Positions 7,793 through 17,107 of a stretch of DNA of 64,000 bases are shown here, piece after piece. The stretch is from Shewanella benthica (lineage in GTDB: Bacteria; Pseudomonadota; Gammaproteobacteria; Enterobacterales; Shewanellaceae). The notes under the pieces are model-generated. The model did no database searches. It saw only the letters and a program-made list of their open reading frames with translations, and was not told the origin of the DNA. The position numbers and the translations under genes were made by a program. The stretch is from contig JAKVHY010000015.1 of the NCBI GenBank assembly GCA_023284085.1, forward strand, positions 1 to 64,000. The letters run 5' to 3'. Positions within the stretch are counted from its first letter, which is position 1, and each line of letters opens with the position of its first letter.

Positions 7793-9262
7793 TTACTTAT
7801 CCAAACCTAAGTCGGCCCACATATCATCGACTTTTTGTTTTACCGCTTTATCCATCGTGATTGGGGTACCCCATTCACGATCGGTTTCGCCTGGCCACTT
7901 GTTGGTTGCGTCCATGCCCATCTTAGAGCCTAGGCCGGCAACGGGGGATGCAAAATCCAGATAGTCGATAGGTGTATTCTCTATCATTACGGTATCGCGT
8001 TTCGGATCCATACGAGTCGTTATCGCCCAGATCACATCGTTCCAATCACGGCAGTTAACATCTTCGTCCACGACTATGATGAACTTGGTATACATAAACT
8101 GACGCAGGAAGGACCAGGCGCCCATCATCACGCGCTTAGCATGGCCGGGGTATTCCTTACGGATAGAGATCACTGCCATGCGATAGGAGCATCCTTCGGG
8201 TGGCAGATAGAAGTCGATGATCTCCGGGTACTGCTTGCGCAGGATCGGCACAAATATTTCGTTGAGTGCGACACCTAACATGGCTGGCTCATCCGGTGGA
8301 CGGCCTGTGTAGGTACTATGGTAGATGGCATCTTTTCTGTGGGTGATATGAGTCACGGTGAAGACAGGGAACTTGTCTGTCTCGTTGTAATATCCCGTAT
8401 GATCGCCATAGGGGCCTTCTTCGGCCATCTCTTCCGGATCGATATAACCTTCTAAGACGATTTCGCTGGTGGCAGGCACCTCTAAGTCACAGCTTAAGGC
8501 TTTGCAGACTTGGGTACGCTCACCGCGAAGCAAGCCTGCGAAGGCATACTCACTCATGGAATCTGGTACTGGTGTGACAGCGGCTAAGATAGTGACCGGA
8601 TCTGCACCTAATGCCACTACAACTGGGTAGCGTTCACCTGGGTATTTCTCTTTAAAATCTTTAAAGTCTAACGCGCCGCCGCGATGATCTAGCCAGCGCA
8701 TGATCAACTTATCTTTACCCAGCAGTTGTTGGCGGTAAATACCCAGATTCTGCCGTTCTTTGCGGGGCCCCTTAGTGATGGTCAATCCCCAAGTCACCAG
8801 AGGGGCTGCATCTCCGGGCCAACAGTGTTGAATTGGCAGTTTAGTCAGATCAACGTCAACACCTGTTTTTACCACTTGCTGACAAGGAGGATTACGCACT
8901 GTCTTAGGTGGCATATTCAAGGCTTGCTTGAATTTAGGGATCTTAGATATCGCATCCTTGAAGCCGCGAGGTGGTTCAGGTTCTTTAAGGAAAGCCAGCA
9001 GTTCACCGACTTCACGCAGTGCCAGAGGATCATCTTTACCCAGTGCCATGGCGACACGTTTAGGTGTACCGAAAAGGTTAGCCAGCACAGGCATCTCGTT
9101 GCCGACAGGATTCTCGAACAGCAGAGCAGGACCTTTAGCACGAAGCACTCGGTCGCAAATCTCCGTCATCTCAAGGTGAGGGTCGACGGGATGGCTGATA
9201 CGCTTTAGTTCACCCTGGCTTTCCAGGTGTGCGATAAAACTGCGCAGATCCTTAAAACTCAT
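7793..9262 (-). CDS. ubiD: 4-hydroxy-3-polyprenylbenzoate decarboxylase UbiD
   Basis: 489 residues from the ATG at 9262. It decarboxylates 4-hydroxy-3-polyprenylbenzoate in ubiquinone synthesis using prenylated FMN. Long blocks agree with the enterobacterial enzyme: [60 protein letters not shown] and [18 protein letters not shown]. The open frame extends 20 codons upstream to 9322, but those residues have no counterpart in the family and family members begin near [12 protein letters not shown], so the shorter start is chosen. The ribosome site there is weak. Confidence 0.93.
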   Translation of the reverse strand: MSFKDLRSFIAHLESQGELKRISHPVDPHLEMTEICDRVLRAKGPALLFENPVGNEMPVLANLFGTPKRVAMALGKDDPLALREVGELLAFLKEPEPPRGFKDAISKIPKFKQALNMPPKTVRNPPCQQVVKTGVDVDLTKLPIQHCWPGDAAPLVTWGLTITKGPRKERQNLGIYRQQLLGKDKLIMRWLDHRGGALDFKDFKEKYPGERYPVVVALGADPVTILAAVTPVPDSMSEYAFAGLLRGERTQVCKALSCDLEVPATSEIVLEGYIDPEEMAEEGPYGDHTGYYNETDKFPVFTVTHITHRKDAIYHSTYTGRPPDEPAMLGVALNEIFVPILRKQYPEIIDFYLPPEGCSYRMAVISIRKEYPGHAKRVMMGAWSFLRQFMYTKFIIVVDEDVNCRDWNDVIWAITTRMDPKRDTVMIENTPIDYLDFASPVAGLGSKMGMDATNKWPGETDREWGTPITMDKAVKQKVDDMWADLGLDK

Positions 9263-9471
9263 TGATTCTTGCTGCCATAAAAAATGTGATATGGCGCGCA
9301 CTATAGCATTTTTAGTACGCATGTTTAACTGCTTAACTTTATATAGAGGAAGATAATAATTAGTTAAGCAAGGGGTAAATTATGCTGGCGTTTAATTAGC
9401 ACTGTAATAAGCGTAATATAGAGGCAGAACTAAGTTTTCATGCTATCAAAGGCTGAGTTTTGGAGGCGGTA

Positions 9472-9999
9472 ATGGCTAGAATCACTCGTATAGGGCAGGC
9501 TATCACGCTGTCTGCTTTGCTGTCTCTTGCCAGCTTAGGTGTGCAAGCCAGTGATCGCTTCAATTGGAGCAGCAATGTCTGGGTTCAGCCTAGCTGGAGC
9601 AGTAGTTGGGGCACTGGAATCGGTGTCGGCATAGGAACAGGCTCACCTTACTGGAGTAATCACTCCTTGAGCCATGGTTGGAATAATAGCTGGAACCATG
9701 GTTGGAATAATAACTGGTACCGTCCTTATTGGCGTAACAGTTGGCGTTATCCCTATCGTTATAATCGCTATGATAGCTACTATTATAATGATCGCCGAGC
9801 GGTAAAAAGAGAGCCCACTCCAGCAAAAGCTATCTCTGCACCTGTGCGAGTCACCACCAGTGTGCAATACGCATCCGGTTTGAAAAGCCTACCTGAAAAT
9901 GCCCGCGTCATGCAAAGAGATGGCCGCACCATCTATGAATGGCAAGGCGTTGAATATGTGTTTGATTGGAACACTGAGACCTATAGAGAGTTGCAATAG
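9472..9999 (+). CDS. Exported Trp/Asn/Tyr-rich protein of unknown function
   Basis: About 175 residues with a signal peptide (MARITRIGQA to GVQAS). The middle (about residues 30-110) is a low-complexity stretch rich in Trp, Asn, Ser, Tyr and Arg with an imperfect repeat (HGWNNSWNHGWNNNWYR). A compact C-terminal domain ends VMQRDGRTIYEWQGVEYVFD. ATG 9472 is preceded by a clean GGAGG (9462-9466) at five bases; the open frame starting at TTG 9460 would bury that site. It is probably a periplasmic or outer-membrane-associated protein. The family is not recognised with certainty. Confidence 0.75.
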   Translation: MARITRIGQAITLSALLSLASLGVQASDRFNWSSNVWVQPSWSSSWGTGIGVGIGTGSPYWSNHSLSHGWNNSWNHGWNNNWYRPYWRNSWRYPYRYNRYDSYYYNDRRAVKREPTPAKAISAPVRVTTSVQYASGLKSLPENARVMQRDGRTIYEWQGVEYVFDWNTETYRELQ

Positions 10000-10124
10000 C
10001 ATTCTTGTCTATGGGCCTGCCAAATCTCATATGGTTGGGGATACCCAGATGTGAAAGCATGACAAAAAATTGTGGTAGTCACCGACTTTAAATAAGCTGA
10101 TAAATGGTTTCTTAGTCGATAACA

Positions 10125-10643
10125 TTAAGATTTTAAGTAAATCTCATAACGATTGACGGTAAATTCATCCTCTTGATACTGACTGATATAGCTCATTCCC
10201 AGCTTGAGTAGCACATTAATGGATCCCAAGTTTTCGGCTACGGCGTCTCCGAGCACATGGTTGAGGTTCATGTGCAGTTTTGCATATTCGATACAGGCAA
10301 GGTTGGATTCGGTTGCATAGCCTTTCCCCCAATGGGCAGGGTGGAAGCGGTAGCCGATATCGACAGCCTTGATACGGCTATCATTCTTGAAACCGCAAAA
10401 GCCAATCACTTCATCGCTCTCTTTAAGCACCACGGCCCAGCGGCCATAGCCGAACTGACTGTATTCTTTTAACCAGATATCACCAATGATCTTCTCCGCA
10501 TCCTCAATGCTGTTACACATGCCTGCATCTCCGGTAAAGCGGTTGACCTCTTCAGGGGCATTGAAGAGGTAAACAGCTTGGGCATCCTTGAGATTAAATT
10601 CTCGAATAATAAGCCGCTGTGTCTCGGTAATTATCTTGCTCAT
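10125..10643 (-). CDS. GNAT acetyltransferase, RimJ/RimL-like
   Basis: About 172 residues. The fold markers are the N-terminal TQRLIIREFNLKDAQAVY, the central VIGFCGFK strand, the HWGKGYATE acetyl-CoA-binding loop and the NLGSINVLLKLGM helix near the end, the last typical of the family that acetylates ribosomal-protein N-termini or small molecules. The substrate cannot be told. ATG 10643 is chosen because AAGG lies eight bases upstream; the GTG at 10652 would overlap that site. Confidence 0.85.
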   Translation of the reverse strand: MSKIITETQRLIIREFNLKDAQAVYLFNAPEEVNRFTGDAGMCNSIEDAEKIIGDIWLKEYSQFGYGRWAVVLKESDEVIGFCGFKNDSRIKAVDIGYRFHPAHWGKGYATESNLACIEYAKLHMNLNHVLGDAVAENLGSINVLLKLGMSYISQYQEDEFTVNRYEIYLKS

Positions 10644-10709
10644 CTTGGTCACCTTTTTCGTTTGATTCTTTAGCTATCTCAGTAGCAATTTAGTACTACA
10701 AGGGCTTCT

Positions 10710-12242
10710 GTGTTGCTTTTTACTTTAGCTGGTGCCTTAAACCCAAAACAGATACAGTTGCACTCAATAAAACCCAATACAGATTGCGATGCCTTGGCTA
10801 AATTTAAGTATCAGAACATTGTCGACGAGATCATTCGTGCTATAGAGTCAGGCATATTCTCAGATAAATCTGGGAGTAATAAACTCGAGTCCGTGCGTCG
10901 TTATGCCAGGGATAAAGGCGTTGGGGTATCGACTGTGACTCAGGCTTACTATGAGCTTGAACGGCTAGGTTGGATCTACTCCGAGCCTAAGCGCGGCTAT
11001 TTTATCGCTTCAAGGAGAGCGCTTACGCAACCTGATTATGGTTCTAGCATCAAGCGAATTCATGCGGAATTAGATTTAGCCAATGCGGTGCAATATTCGT
11101 TTAACGACCCGGATATCTTACCTCTGTCCTGTACGGCTCCTTGTACTGTTATCGATCAAGAACTCCTGCTTAACCGTTTGCATAAACAGGTATTGAAGCA
11201 CCGCCCTTACAAACTCTTGATGCAAGATCCTATCGAAGGGATTCCTGAGCTGAGGCATGAGATATGTCGTCATCTATTACGCTCAGGGCAAGTGTTTCTC
11301 AAAGATCAGGTATTGATAACTAATGGCAGGCAAGAGGGCTTGTTGCTGGCTCTAGCGGCCGCCAAAGCCATAGGTAAAACGGTGGCGGTGGAGTCTCCTG
11401 TGTCATTTTATTTTCAGGCGATGCTGAAACAGTTCAATACCGATGTGATTGAGGTGCCAATGCAAGGTAGCTATGCCGATGAGTTAACACTGCTCTCCAA
11501 GGCGCATAAAGAACAGAAGTTTGATACCTACCTGGTCAATCCTAACTTTGCCGATCCTACCGGGCGAGTCTTATCGGTAGAGGATAAGCAGGCCTTGATT
11601 GCGTGGGCAAGTGAGCATGATGTCACCTTGATTGAATATGACCGCGGTGAGTTATATTTTGGCGCAACTCGTCCTGTGGCGATTGTAAGTCTAGTGACTC
11701 AAATTCGCCCCTGTAGGGTGATAAGCATAGGTGATTTCTATGACACCATCTCGCCAACGATTAGCTTAGGTTATTTGATATGTAACGATACGTTCATCGC
11801 CTGTCAGTGTACAAAACAAATCATTGCCGAGGAGCCAAGCATTGCCTTGCAACATATGGTGGCAAACCTGATGTCATCTGGTGAGTATCATACGCTGACG
11901 GGGAAACTCAGAAATCAGATGAACACGAATTACCTTAAAATGAAAAGCTCGATGAGCTCTGTGCTAGGAGATTCGGTTTACATGAGTCAGCCAAAGGGCG
12001 GCCCCTGTATCTGGTTTAAGTTACCAGAGGGGTATTCCAGTGAGGCTCTGTGGTCACGAGTCATATCGGCAAAACTATCGATTGCGCCAGGAAGCATGTT
12101 TTCTTTTTCATCAAATTATACCTGCTATTTTCGGATCACCTTTGCTCTGCCTTGGAATGAAAAAATGGAGTCTGGGGTTATCCGGCTAGCTGAGGTTATT
12201 AGAGATTACCTTAAAGAGAAACCAAAGCTCACCCCTTGTTAA
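10710..12242 (+). CDS. MocR/PdxR-type GntR regulator with a degenerate aminotransferase domain
   Basis: 510 residues starting at GTG with AGGG five bases upstream. An N-terminal GntR winged helix (about residues 25-105: VRRYARDKGVGVSTVTQAYYELERLGWIYSEPKRGYFI) is joined to a fold-type I aminotransferase-like domain (residues 150-500). In most MocR proteins a lysine in a motif like GTFSKxLxPxLRLGYL holds pyridoxal phosphate. Here the aligned segment reads GDFYDTISPTISLGYL, with aspartate where the lysine should be. The upstream LIEYDRGEL also lacks the usual D-D-Y-D/E-x-E-F form. The protein probably still binds DNA but cannot form the normal internal aldimine. The target genes are unknown; it is next to a GNAT gene on the other strand. 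Confidence 0.85.
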   Translation: MLLFTLAGALNPKQIQLHSIKPNTDCDALAKFKYQNIVDEIIRAIESGIFSDKSGSNKLESVRRYARDKGVGVSTVTQAYYELERLGWIYSEPKRGYFIASRRALTQPDYGSSIKRIHAELDLANAVQYSFNDPDILPLSCTAPCTVIDQELLLNRLHKQVLKHRPYKLLMQDPIEGIPELRHEICRHLLRSGQVFLKDQVLITNGRQEGLLLALAAAKAIGKTVAVESPVSFYFQAMLKQFNTDVIEVPMQGSYADELTLLSKAHKEQKFDTYLVNPNFADPTGRVLSVEDKQALIAWASEHDVTLIEYDRGELYFGATRPVAIVSLVTQIRPCRVISIGDFYDTISPTISLGYLICNDTFIACQCTKQIIAEEPSIALQHMVANLMSSGEYHTLTGKLRNQMNTNYLKMKSSMSSVLGDSVYMSQPKGGPCIWFKLPEGYSSEALWSRVISAKLSIAPGSMFSFSSNYTCYFRITFALPWNEKMESGVIRLAEVIRDYLKEKPKLTPC

Positions 12243-12320
12243 GTGGAGGTTCAGCTTGTGCTGGTAGAGTTATACCGTATGCAGTGCCTTGCTGTATCTA
12301 TCGAGCATAAGGATGATTGA

Positions 12321-12545
12321 ATGATAAAAAATATAATGCAAAAAGTGATGGTTTTAGCCTGTTCGTTTATCTTCTCTACCAGCCTGGCATTTGCCTCGAC
12401 TCAAACCGCGGTTACCGCACAATTAGTTAAATCAGAAGTCGATGGAACAGTACTCATTTGTCAGTATCGCACCATGCAAGAGATACATTTCAAGGTGGTT
12501 TTTACTAATCAAGTATGTCCATTAACTATGCAGGTTGAGCACTAA
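12321..12545 (+). CDS. Small exported protein of unknown function
   Basis: 74 residues with an N-terminal signal peptide (about residues 1-25, ending SLAFAS) and a mature part of about 49 residues containing two cysteines (LICQYRT and NQVCPLTM) that could form a disulfide. AAGGATGA lies upstream of the ATG. No family recognised. It follows the MocR regulator on the same strand after 78 bp. Confidence 0.6.
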   Translation: MIKNIMQKVMVLACSFIFSTSLAFASTQTAVTAQLVKSEVDGTVLICQYRTMQEIHFKVVFTNQVCPLTMQVEH

Positions 12546-12573
12546 GCCATCTCCCATTTTTTACTATTCGGCT

Positions 12574-12990
12574 TTAATCTGGATATCTTTGCTCAATTGC
12601 TCGAAATGAGCGTAGAAAAAGCCCAATCCCGCCTACGCTAAGCACTAAAATCACGATAAGATCGAAGGCACTCATATGGGTAAAGCGGAACTGAATCGAG
12701 CTGATCACGCCAAAAACAAGTGCTATTAACGAACCAAAGGTGAGTACCCAGCCAAGGATATTTTTGTAGTTGTAAAACATGATGCCGACACCAAAAATAA
12801 ACGGGATCATTATCATGCCGCTGGTAACATTAAAGCCACCAAAGTTTGAACCGTGATAAAGGCTGCTACCCATGCCAAAAGAGCTGGTTATCTTGATGGC
12901 ATTGAGCAACATATAGAAGCCGCCACACATCATTATTAGGCCTATAAAAAACTGACCTATACCACCGGATGTTCCACCTGCACCATTCAT
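12574..12990 (-). CDS. Small four-helix membrane protein
   Basis: About 138 residues with four predicted transmembrane segments and a Gly-rich N-terminus. ATG 12990 has AAGGA at a good distance; an upstream in-frame TTG at 13005 overlaps that site. No enzymatic motif is seen and the function is unknown. It lies 72 bp downstream of the thioredoxin-like lipoprotein and may be cotranscribed with it. Confidence 0.65.
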   Translation of the reverse strand: MNGAGGTSGGIGQFFIGLIMMCGGFYMLLNAIKITSSFGMGSSLYHGSNFGGFNVTSGMIMIPFIFGVGIMFYNYKNILGWVLTFGSLIALVFGVISSIQFRFTHMSAFDLIVILVLSVGGIGLFLRSFRAIEQRYPD

Positions 12991-13062
12991 ATGTAATCCT
13001 TTCAAATTTAGCGTTCAATTTATCGCTTGCATCAGATATCGCCAGCTTTTACCGATTGGGAG

Positions 13063-13560
13063 TTACCACTGCACTTCGGCCAATGGATTTTCACCTTCGG
13101 CTATTATGGTCTTAACTATGGTGTTATTAGCATCGAGTAGAATGAGTCTGGGGATCCCGGCATTGGCAAACTTGGCATAGATAGCTCTATCGGTATCGGC
13201 AATAAGCGGAAAGTTTATCTCATACTCGCTGGCAAATTTTTCTAATGCTGCGATGTTTTCTTCGCGGCCTATCGCAATGATATCTAGATTAGGGTCTAGG
13301 TTGAGATCTGATGCTTCCAGCGCCTTCATGGTTCGCTGAGAATCTGGACACCAGGTGGCAAATAGCACCAGTAATTTGGCATTGCCAGACTCTTCTAGAT
13401 TGATCTTATTACCTTGGGTATCGGTAAATTGAGTCACAGGAACAAGTTGTCCCGCTTTGACATAGGTTAGATATTCAATCTGTTCATTATCAGTAGTTGT
13501 CGCACAACCGGAGACAAGGAGGGCTAATGAAAGTAAAGAAGCCGAAATGAGCTGTTTCAT
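13063..13560 (-). CDS. Thioredoxin-fold lipoprotein (TlpA/AhpC-like) with a single-Cys WCPDS motif
   Basis: About 165 residues. The lipobox LVSGC gives an envelope lipoprotein. The rest is a TlpA/ResA-like thioredoxin fold: LLVLFATWCPDSQRTM carries the active-site position, and AGIPRLILLD supplies the cis-proline. The second cysteine of the usual CXXC is serine, so a simple dithiol oxidoreductase cycle is unlikely; a monothiol, peroxiredoxin-like or binding role is possible. ATG 13560 is preferred to GTG 13563. Confidence 0.8.
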   Translation of the reverse strand: MKQLISASLLSLALLVSGCATTTDNEQIEYLTYVKAGQLVPVTQFTDTQGNKINLEESGNAKLLVLFATWCPDSQRTMKALEASDLNLDPNLDIIAIGREENIAALEKFASEYEINFPLIADTDRAIYAKFANAGIPRLILLDANNTIVKTIIAEGENPLAEVQW

Positions 13561-13669
13561 CACAAATCCATTTAATAGAAAGTGGGCTTAAAATAGCAAA
13601 CATCGACTTTTTTGTGTAGATAATTACTCAAATGGAGGCTACTAAAGATGTGATCCCCCTAGAGTTTGG

Positions 13670-14320
13670 TTATAGCGTATGCATAAACCGCTCGGGCCTA
13701 AATAGATAGTAGTTATCGTAGTCGTTAGAGAAGGCCACTGTTTTTGCTCTGCCGGTTATCTCATCTCGCGGTATAAATCCTATTACGCGTGAGTCGGCGC
13801 TGGAATCTCGATTATCTCCAAGTGCCAGATAGTAATTATCAGGCACTGTGACCGGGCCGAAATTGGCAAGTCGAGAGGGGGTGTCATGGGTTCTTATCAT
13901 ATGATCTACGCCTAACAGATGTTCGATGCTATCAGTGTTTGAGACAAGTTTGTTTTGAATTTCATAGTCCAGCCCTTGCCCATTTATGATGAGTTTGTTT
14001 TGTCTCATTTCGACGATATCACCGGGTACACCTATCACACGCTTAACGAGTTTCTTATCTGCTTTGACTGAATCGAAGATGATAATCTCCCCCCGAGCAG
14101 GATCGGCAATTTTTACCAGAGAAAGATGGGTGAAAGGTACACGTATATCATAGGCCATCTTATTAACCAGCAGCCTATCTCCTTCGAGTATGGTTGGTTT
14201 CATCGAGCCGGTAGGTACCGAGTTCCAATCCGCAACAGCGCTTCTAAATACCAGCATCAATACCATAAACAGTAAGAAAGAGCGGTTATTTTTTAGTAGC
14301 TTGAGTAATCCTTTTATCAT
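13670..14320 (-). CDS. lepB: Signal peptidase I, short paralogue
   Basis: 216 residues. Cleaves signal peptides of exported proteins with a Ser-Lys dyad. The serine is in VPTGSMKPT (about Ser39) and the lysine in LVKRVIGVPGD (about Lys93). The C-terminal signature GDNRDSSADSR is intact. There is only one N-terminal transmembrane helix, and the protein is much shorter than the main LepB (about 320 residues in E. coli), so this is probably a second, specialised signal peptidase. Confidence 0.88.
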   Translation of the reverse strand: MIKGLLKLLKNNRSFLLFMVLMLVFRSAVADWNSVPTGSMKPTILEGDRLLVNKMAYDIRVPFTHLSLVKIADPARGEIIIFDSVKADKKLVKRVIGVPGDIVEMRQNKLIINGQGLDYEIQNKLVSNTDSIEHLLGVDHMIRTHDTPSRLANFGPVTVPDNYYLALGDNRDSSADSRVIGFIPRDEITGRAKTVAFSNDYDNYYLFRPERFMHTL

Positions 14321-14582
14321 TCATCAATTCCTTATTAATTGCATACATACCTAGTCTGAGACTCTTGTATAAGCTTGTCAGTTCCATTTAATGACCTAAA
14401 TAACTTGGAATAAAGGTAAGTGGATGTGACTGATAAAATTTTTTTGTTGAGGGGAAGGAAAAGCCTGCGAGGAGAAGTTTGACACACGAGTATTGGCAGA
14501 TTATTGTCGGCGCATTATGAATGCTTTGCTTTCCTGGCGCTGAGCATTTACTCAATTAGATTTATCTGGAGTGAGCAATACC

Positions 14583-15263
14583 ATGAAGTACCAATGGATC
14601 TTATTTGATGCCGATGAAACCTTGTTTCATTTCGATGCCTTCAAAGGCTTACAGCTGATGTTTTCGAAGTTTGGTGTCGACTTTACCTTAACTGATTTTC
14701 AGGTTTATCAAGAGGTGAATAAGCCGCTGTGGGTAGAGTATCAAGATGGCAATATCACCGCCTTGGAGTTACAAAATACCCGCTTCGATTCTTGGGCGGC
14801 GAAGTTGGCGGTGACGACTCAAGAGCTCAATAGCGGTTTCTTAGCCGCTATGGCGGATATCTGTAGCCTGTTACCCGGTGCCAGAGAGTTGATCCATGCA
14901 TTAACGGGCCGAGTCGAAATGGGGATCATTACCAATGGCTTCACCGAACTGCAAACCATACGCCTACAACGTACTGGCTTATTGGAGTGTTTTTCCCCTG
15001 TGGTTATCTCTGAGCAAGTGGGCGTCGCAAAACCCAATGTGGCGATTTTTGAGCATGCCCTCACTCATATGCAACATCCACCGAGAGATAAGGTATTGAT
15101 GGTGGGCGATAACCCACATTCAGATATACAAGGTGGTTTGAATGCCGGGTTCGATACCTGCTGGCTAAACAGTGATGGGCGAGATGTACCTGCCGGGATC
15201 AATCCTCATTATCAGGTGAGTTCATTGTTGGAATTGCAACATCTGCTATTAGCGCCGAACTAA
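14583..15263 (+). CDS. yjjG: Pyrimidine 5'-nucleotidase YjjG (HAD superfamily)
   Basis: 226 residues from ATG 14583. HAD motif I is FDADETLFHF, motif II is IITNGF, motif III is around VGVAKPN and motif IV is MVGDNPHSDIQGG. Similarity to E. coli YjjG runs the full length, including KPLWVEYQDGNI and ISEQVGVAKPN. The enzyme dephosphorylates nucleoside monophosphates, including damaged pyrimidine nucleotides. GTG 14571 is an alternative start, but family members begin at MKxxWIxFDADE. Confidence 0.92.
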   Translation: MKYQWILFDADETLFHFDAFKGLQLMFSKFGVDFTLTDFQVYQEVNKPLWVEYQDGNITALELQNTRFDSWAAKLAVTTQELNSGFLAAMADICSLLPGARELIHALTGRVEMGIITNGFTELQTIRLQRTGLLECFSPVVISEQVGVAKPNVAIFEHALTHMQHPPRDKVLMVGDNPHSDIQGGLNAGFDTCWLNSDGRDVPAGINPHYQVSSLLELQHLLLAPN

Positions 15264-15283
15264 GGCCTGCAGCATGTTACCGG

Positions 15284-15303
15284 GTCGGGATAATTATCCC
15301 GGC
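15284..15303. other. Palindrome downstream of yjjG
   Basis: A near-perfect dyad centred on GGGATAATTATCCC, with flanking bases extending the pairing. No T-run follows. It may be an mRNA 3'-end structure or a binding site in the yjjG-tyrP gap. Confidence 0.4.
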
Positions 15304-15355
15304 TCGAGCCGATTCGCTACCGGTGTATTTATTTTCATCGTTATAGCCGTCAGGA

Positions 15356-15412
15356 TTGACAAGGTATGGCCGAGATTATAATTTAGATGTAACAATGCAA
15401 CTCATTGTTACA
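15356..15412 (+). promoter_or_regulatory. Consensus promoter with an operator-like dyad upstream of tyrP
   Basis: TTGACA (15356-15361) and TATAAT (15377-15382) are both perfect sigma-70 hexamers with a short 15-base spacer. Immediately downstream, TGTAACAAT (15388-15396) and ATTGTTACA (15404-15412) form a perfect 9-bp inverted repeat with a 7-base centre, covering the expected transcription start. This is a typical repressor-operator position. It does not match the TyrR box. Confidence 0.6.
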
Positions 15413-15634
15413 AAAGAACATCCTATTAACAGTACCCTTGAAAGGTGTCAACGTGACATTAATAGAACGCTATTATCACTATCTGTAGCCACAGTGGCAT
15501 GGATAGAGGGTAATTCAGATAAAACCTACCAGCTAAATTCTCACCATTGTGGCAATGCTATTTTCTTTTCGGAATCTGGCCAGCCGGTGTTGTGCCAGTT
15601 CCGAGCTCTTCTCTTCAGTTTTGGAACTGTATAA
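15395..15634 (+). CDS. Possible leader ORF upstream of tyrP
   Basis: An open frame of 79 codons from ATG 15395, ending with TAA directly against the tyrP ATG at 15635. A longer reading from TTG 15356 is unlikely because that TTG is part of the promoter -35 box. No clear ribosome site precedes 15395 and no family is recognised. A 7-bp stem (CAGTTCC 15596-15602 with GGAACTG 15623-15629) would hide the likely tyrP ribosome site; ribosomes reading this ORF would melt it. It may be a coupled leader peptide or just an untranslated leader. Confidence 0.35.
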   Translation: MQLIVTKEHPINSTLERCQRDINRTLLSLSVATVAWIEGNSDKTYQLNSHHCGNAIFFSESGQPVLCQFRALLFSFGTV

Positions 15635-16816
15635 ATGAATCACAGTAAGATCGTCGGCAGCACACTCATCATAGCTGGCACGACAATAGGGGCCGGCATG
15701 CTGGCTCTTCCGCTGGCCTCCGCTGGGCTTGGTTACGGTGTCACCAGCTTGATCATGTTGCTCGTTTGGGCCTTGATGATCTATACCGCCTTACTGATGA
15801 TTGAGGTGCATCAATTTGCCCCTATCGATGCGACCCTACACTCGCTGGCGTATAAACTTCTAGGCCGTAAGGGCCAGGTTGTAGCCAGTATCGCCATGAT
15901 GTTGCTGTTTTATGCCTTGTGTGCAGCCTATATCGCCGGCGGGGGAGAGCAGCTGCATAGTAAGTTAGCGAATTGGCTGGGTCTTGATATACCAATACAG
16001 GCGGGGGCCATTATTTTTACCTTAGTTATTGGCAGCGTGGTTACCCTAGGGACTGGATCGGTAGACATAATCAATCGTAGCCTGTTTGCCTTAAAACTCA
16101 TCGCCCTGGTGATAATCTTAGTTCTTTTGATGCCTAAGGTATCGCTGGATTATTTGCTTGAGTTACCCGTACACCAGGGGGTCATCATGGCTGCACTGCC
16201 AGTGATTTTTACTTCCTTTGGTTTTCATGGATCTATTCCGTCCATCGTGCGTTACTTGGGTAAAGAACCTAAGGGCTTGGTGTTGGTGATGGTTGTTGGT
16301 TCAGCCATACCTCTGGTGGTTTATCTGCTGTGGTTGGTGGTAAGTCAGGGGGTATTATCACAAGCTGAGCTTATGCAGAGCCAGAGTCTTAACGGTTTCA
16401 TAGGCTCCTTGAGCCATTTGCTGCATGCACCAATGATAACCAACCTGGTATCTATATTTGCCGACTTGGCCCTGATGACATCATTTCTCGGTGTGAGTCT
16501 GGGCTTGTCTGATTATATGTCCGATCTATTGCAACGCCAGGCCAAGCCGAGTAACAAGCTTCTGGTGGCGCTGGTGACGTTTCTTCCCCCGCTTGGATTT
16601 GCCATGTTCTATCCCCGCGGCTTTATTGTGGCACTAGGCTATGCGGCATTTTCCTTGGTCGTATTAGCTATTTTTCTGCCGGTGGCTATGGTGGTGTCGC
16701 AGCGAAAGCAAACGGGTCTCGGAGGCTATCGTGTTAAAGGTGGGCAGGCAGGATTAATCATTGCTACTTTAGCCGGTATTTTTATCGTGATGGTGCAAAT
16801 ACTAGAGATGATGTGA
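15635..16816 (+). CDS. tyrP: Tyrosine-specific permease, HAAAP family
   Basis: 393 residues with about eleven membrane segments, close in length to E. coli TyrP. The N-terminal GSTLIIAGTTIGAGMLALPL motif, the central PVIFTSFGFHGSIPSIVRYL and the late FLPPLGFAMFYPRGFIVALGYA are strongly like TyrP. It imports aromatic amino acids by proton symport across the inner membrane. Preceded by a consensus promoter, an operator-like dyad and a structured leader. Mtr-type tryptophan specificity cannot be fully excluded. Confidence 0.88.
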   Translation: MNHSKIVGSTLIIAGTTIGAGMLALPLASAGLGYGVTSLIMLLVWALMIYTALLMIEVHQFAPIDATLHSLAYKLLGRKGQVVASIAMMLLFYALCAAYIAGGGEQLHSKLANWLGLDIPIQAGAIIFTLVIGSVVTLGTGSVDIINRSLFALKLIALVIILVLLMPKVSLDYLLELPVHQGVIMAALPVIFTSFGFHGSIPSIVRYLGKEPKGLVLVMVVGSAIPLVVYLLWLVVSQGVLSQAELMQSQSLNGFIGSLSHLLHAPMITNLVSIFADLALMTSFLGVSLGLSDYMSDLLQRQAKPSNKLLVALVTFLPPLGFAMFYPRGFIVALGYAAFSLVVLAIFLPVAMVVSQRKQTGLGGYRVKGGQAGLIIATLAGIFIVMVQILEMM

Positions 16817-17004
16817 ATGGTCATCCTGTCACCCTGCATGAGCCTGACAATATCCAGGGGCATTAAATTCAGGCTGTTTTATGGCCATTCAGCTTAAAAA
16901 ATAACCGCTTAAACGTTATTATGGCTTATTGGCCTGTTTTTTGGTCGTTTGATTCATGAAGGGCTTTACATTGACGCTAACAATCCCTATTATCAGCGTC
17001 GTTC

Positions 17005-17095
17005 GGAGGGATGGCAGAGTGGTCGAATGCACCGGTCTTGAAAACCGGCATGGGTTTATAGCCCATCTAGGGTTCAAATCCCTATCCCTCCGCCA
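17005..17095 (+). tRNA. tRNA-Ser (anticodon UGA)
   Basis: The acceptor arm pairs GGAGGGA (17005-17011) with TCCCTCC (17085-17091). The anticodon stem CCGGT/ACCGG frames the loop CTTGAAA with anticodon TGA at 17039-17041. A long variable arm (TGGGTTTATAGCCCA) as in serine tRNAs follows. The T loop is TTCAAAT, and the 3' CCA is encoded (17093-17095). Confidence 0.96.
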
Positions 17096-17107
17096 CATTC
17101 AAGACGA

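Noticed and set aside
15388-15412. TyrR box for the dyad upstream of tyrP
   Set aside because: The TyrR consensus has TGTAAA and TTTACA with six bases between; this dyad has longer arms and a different core.
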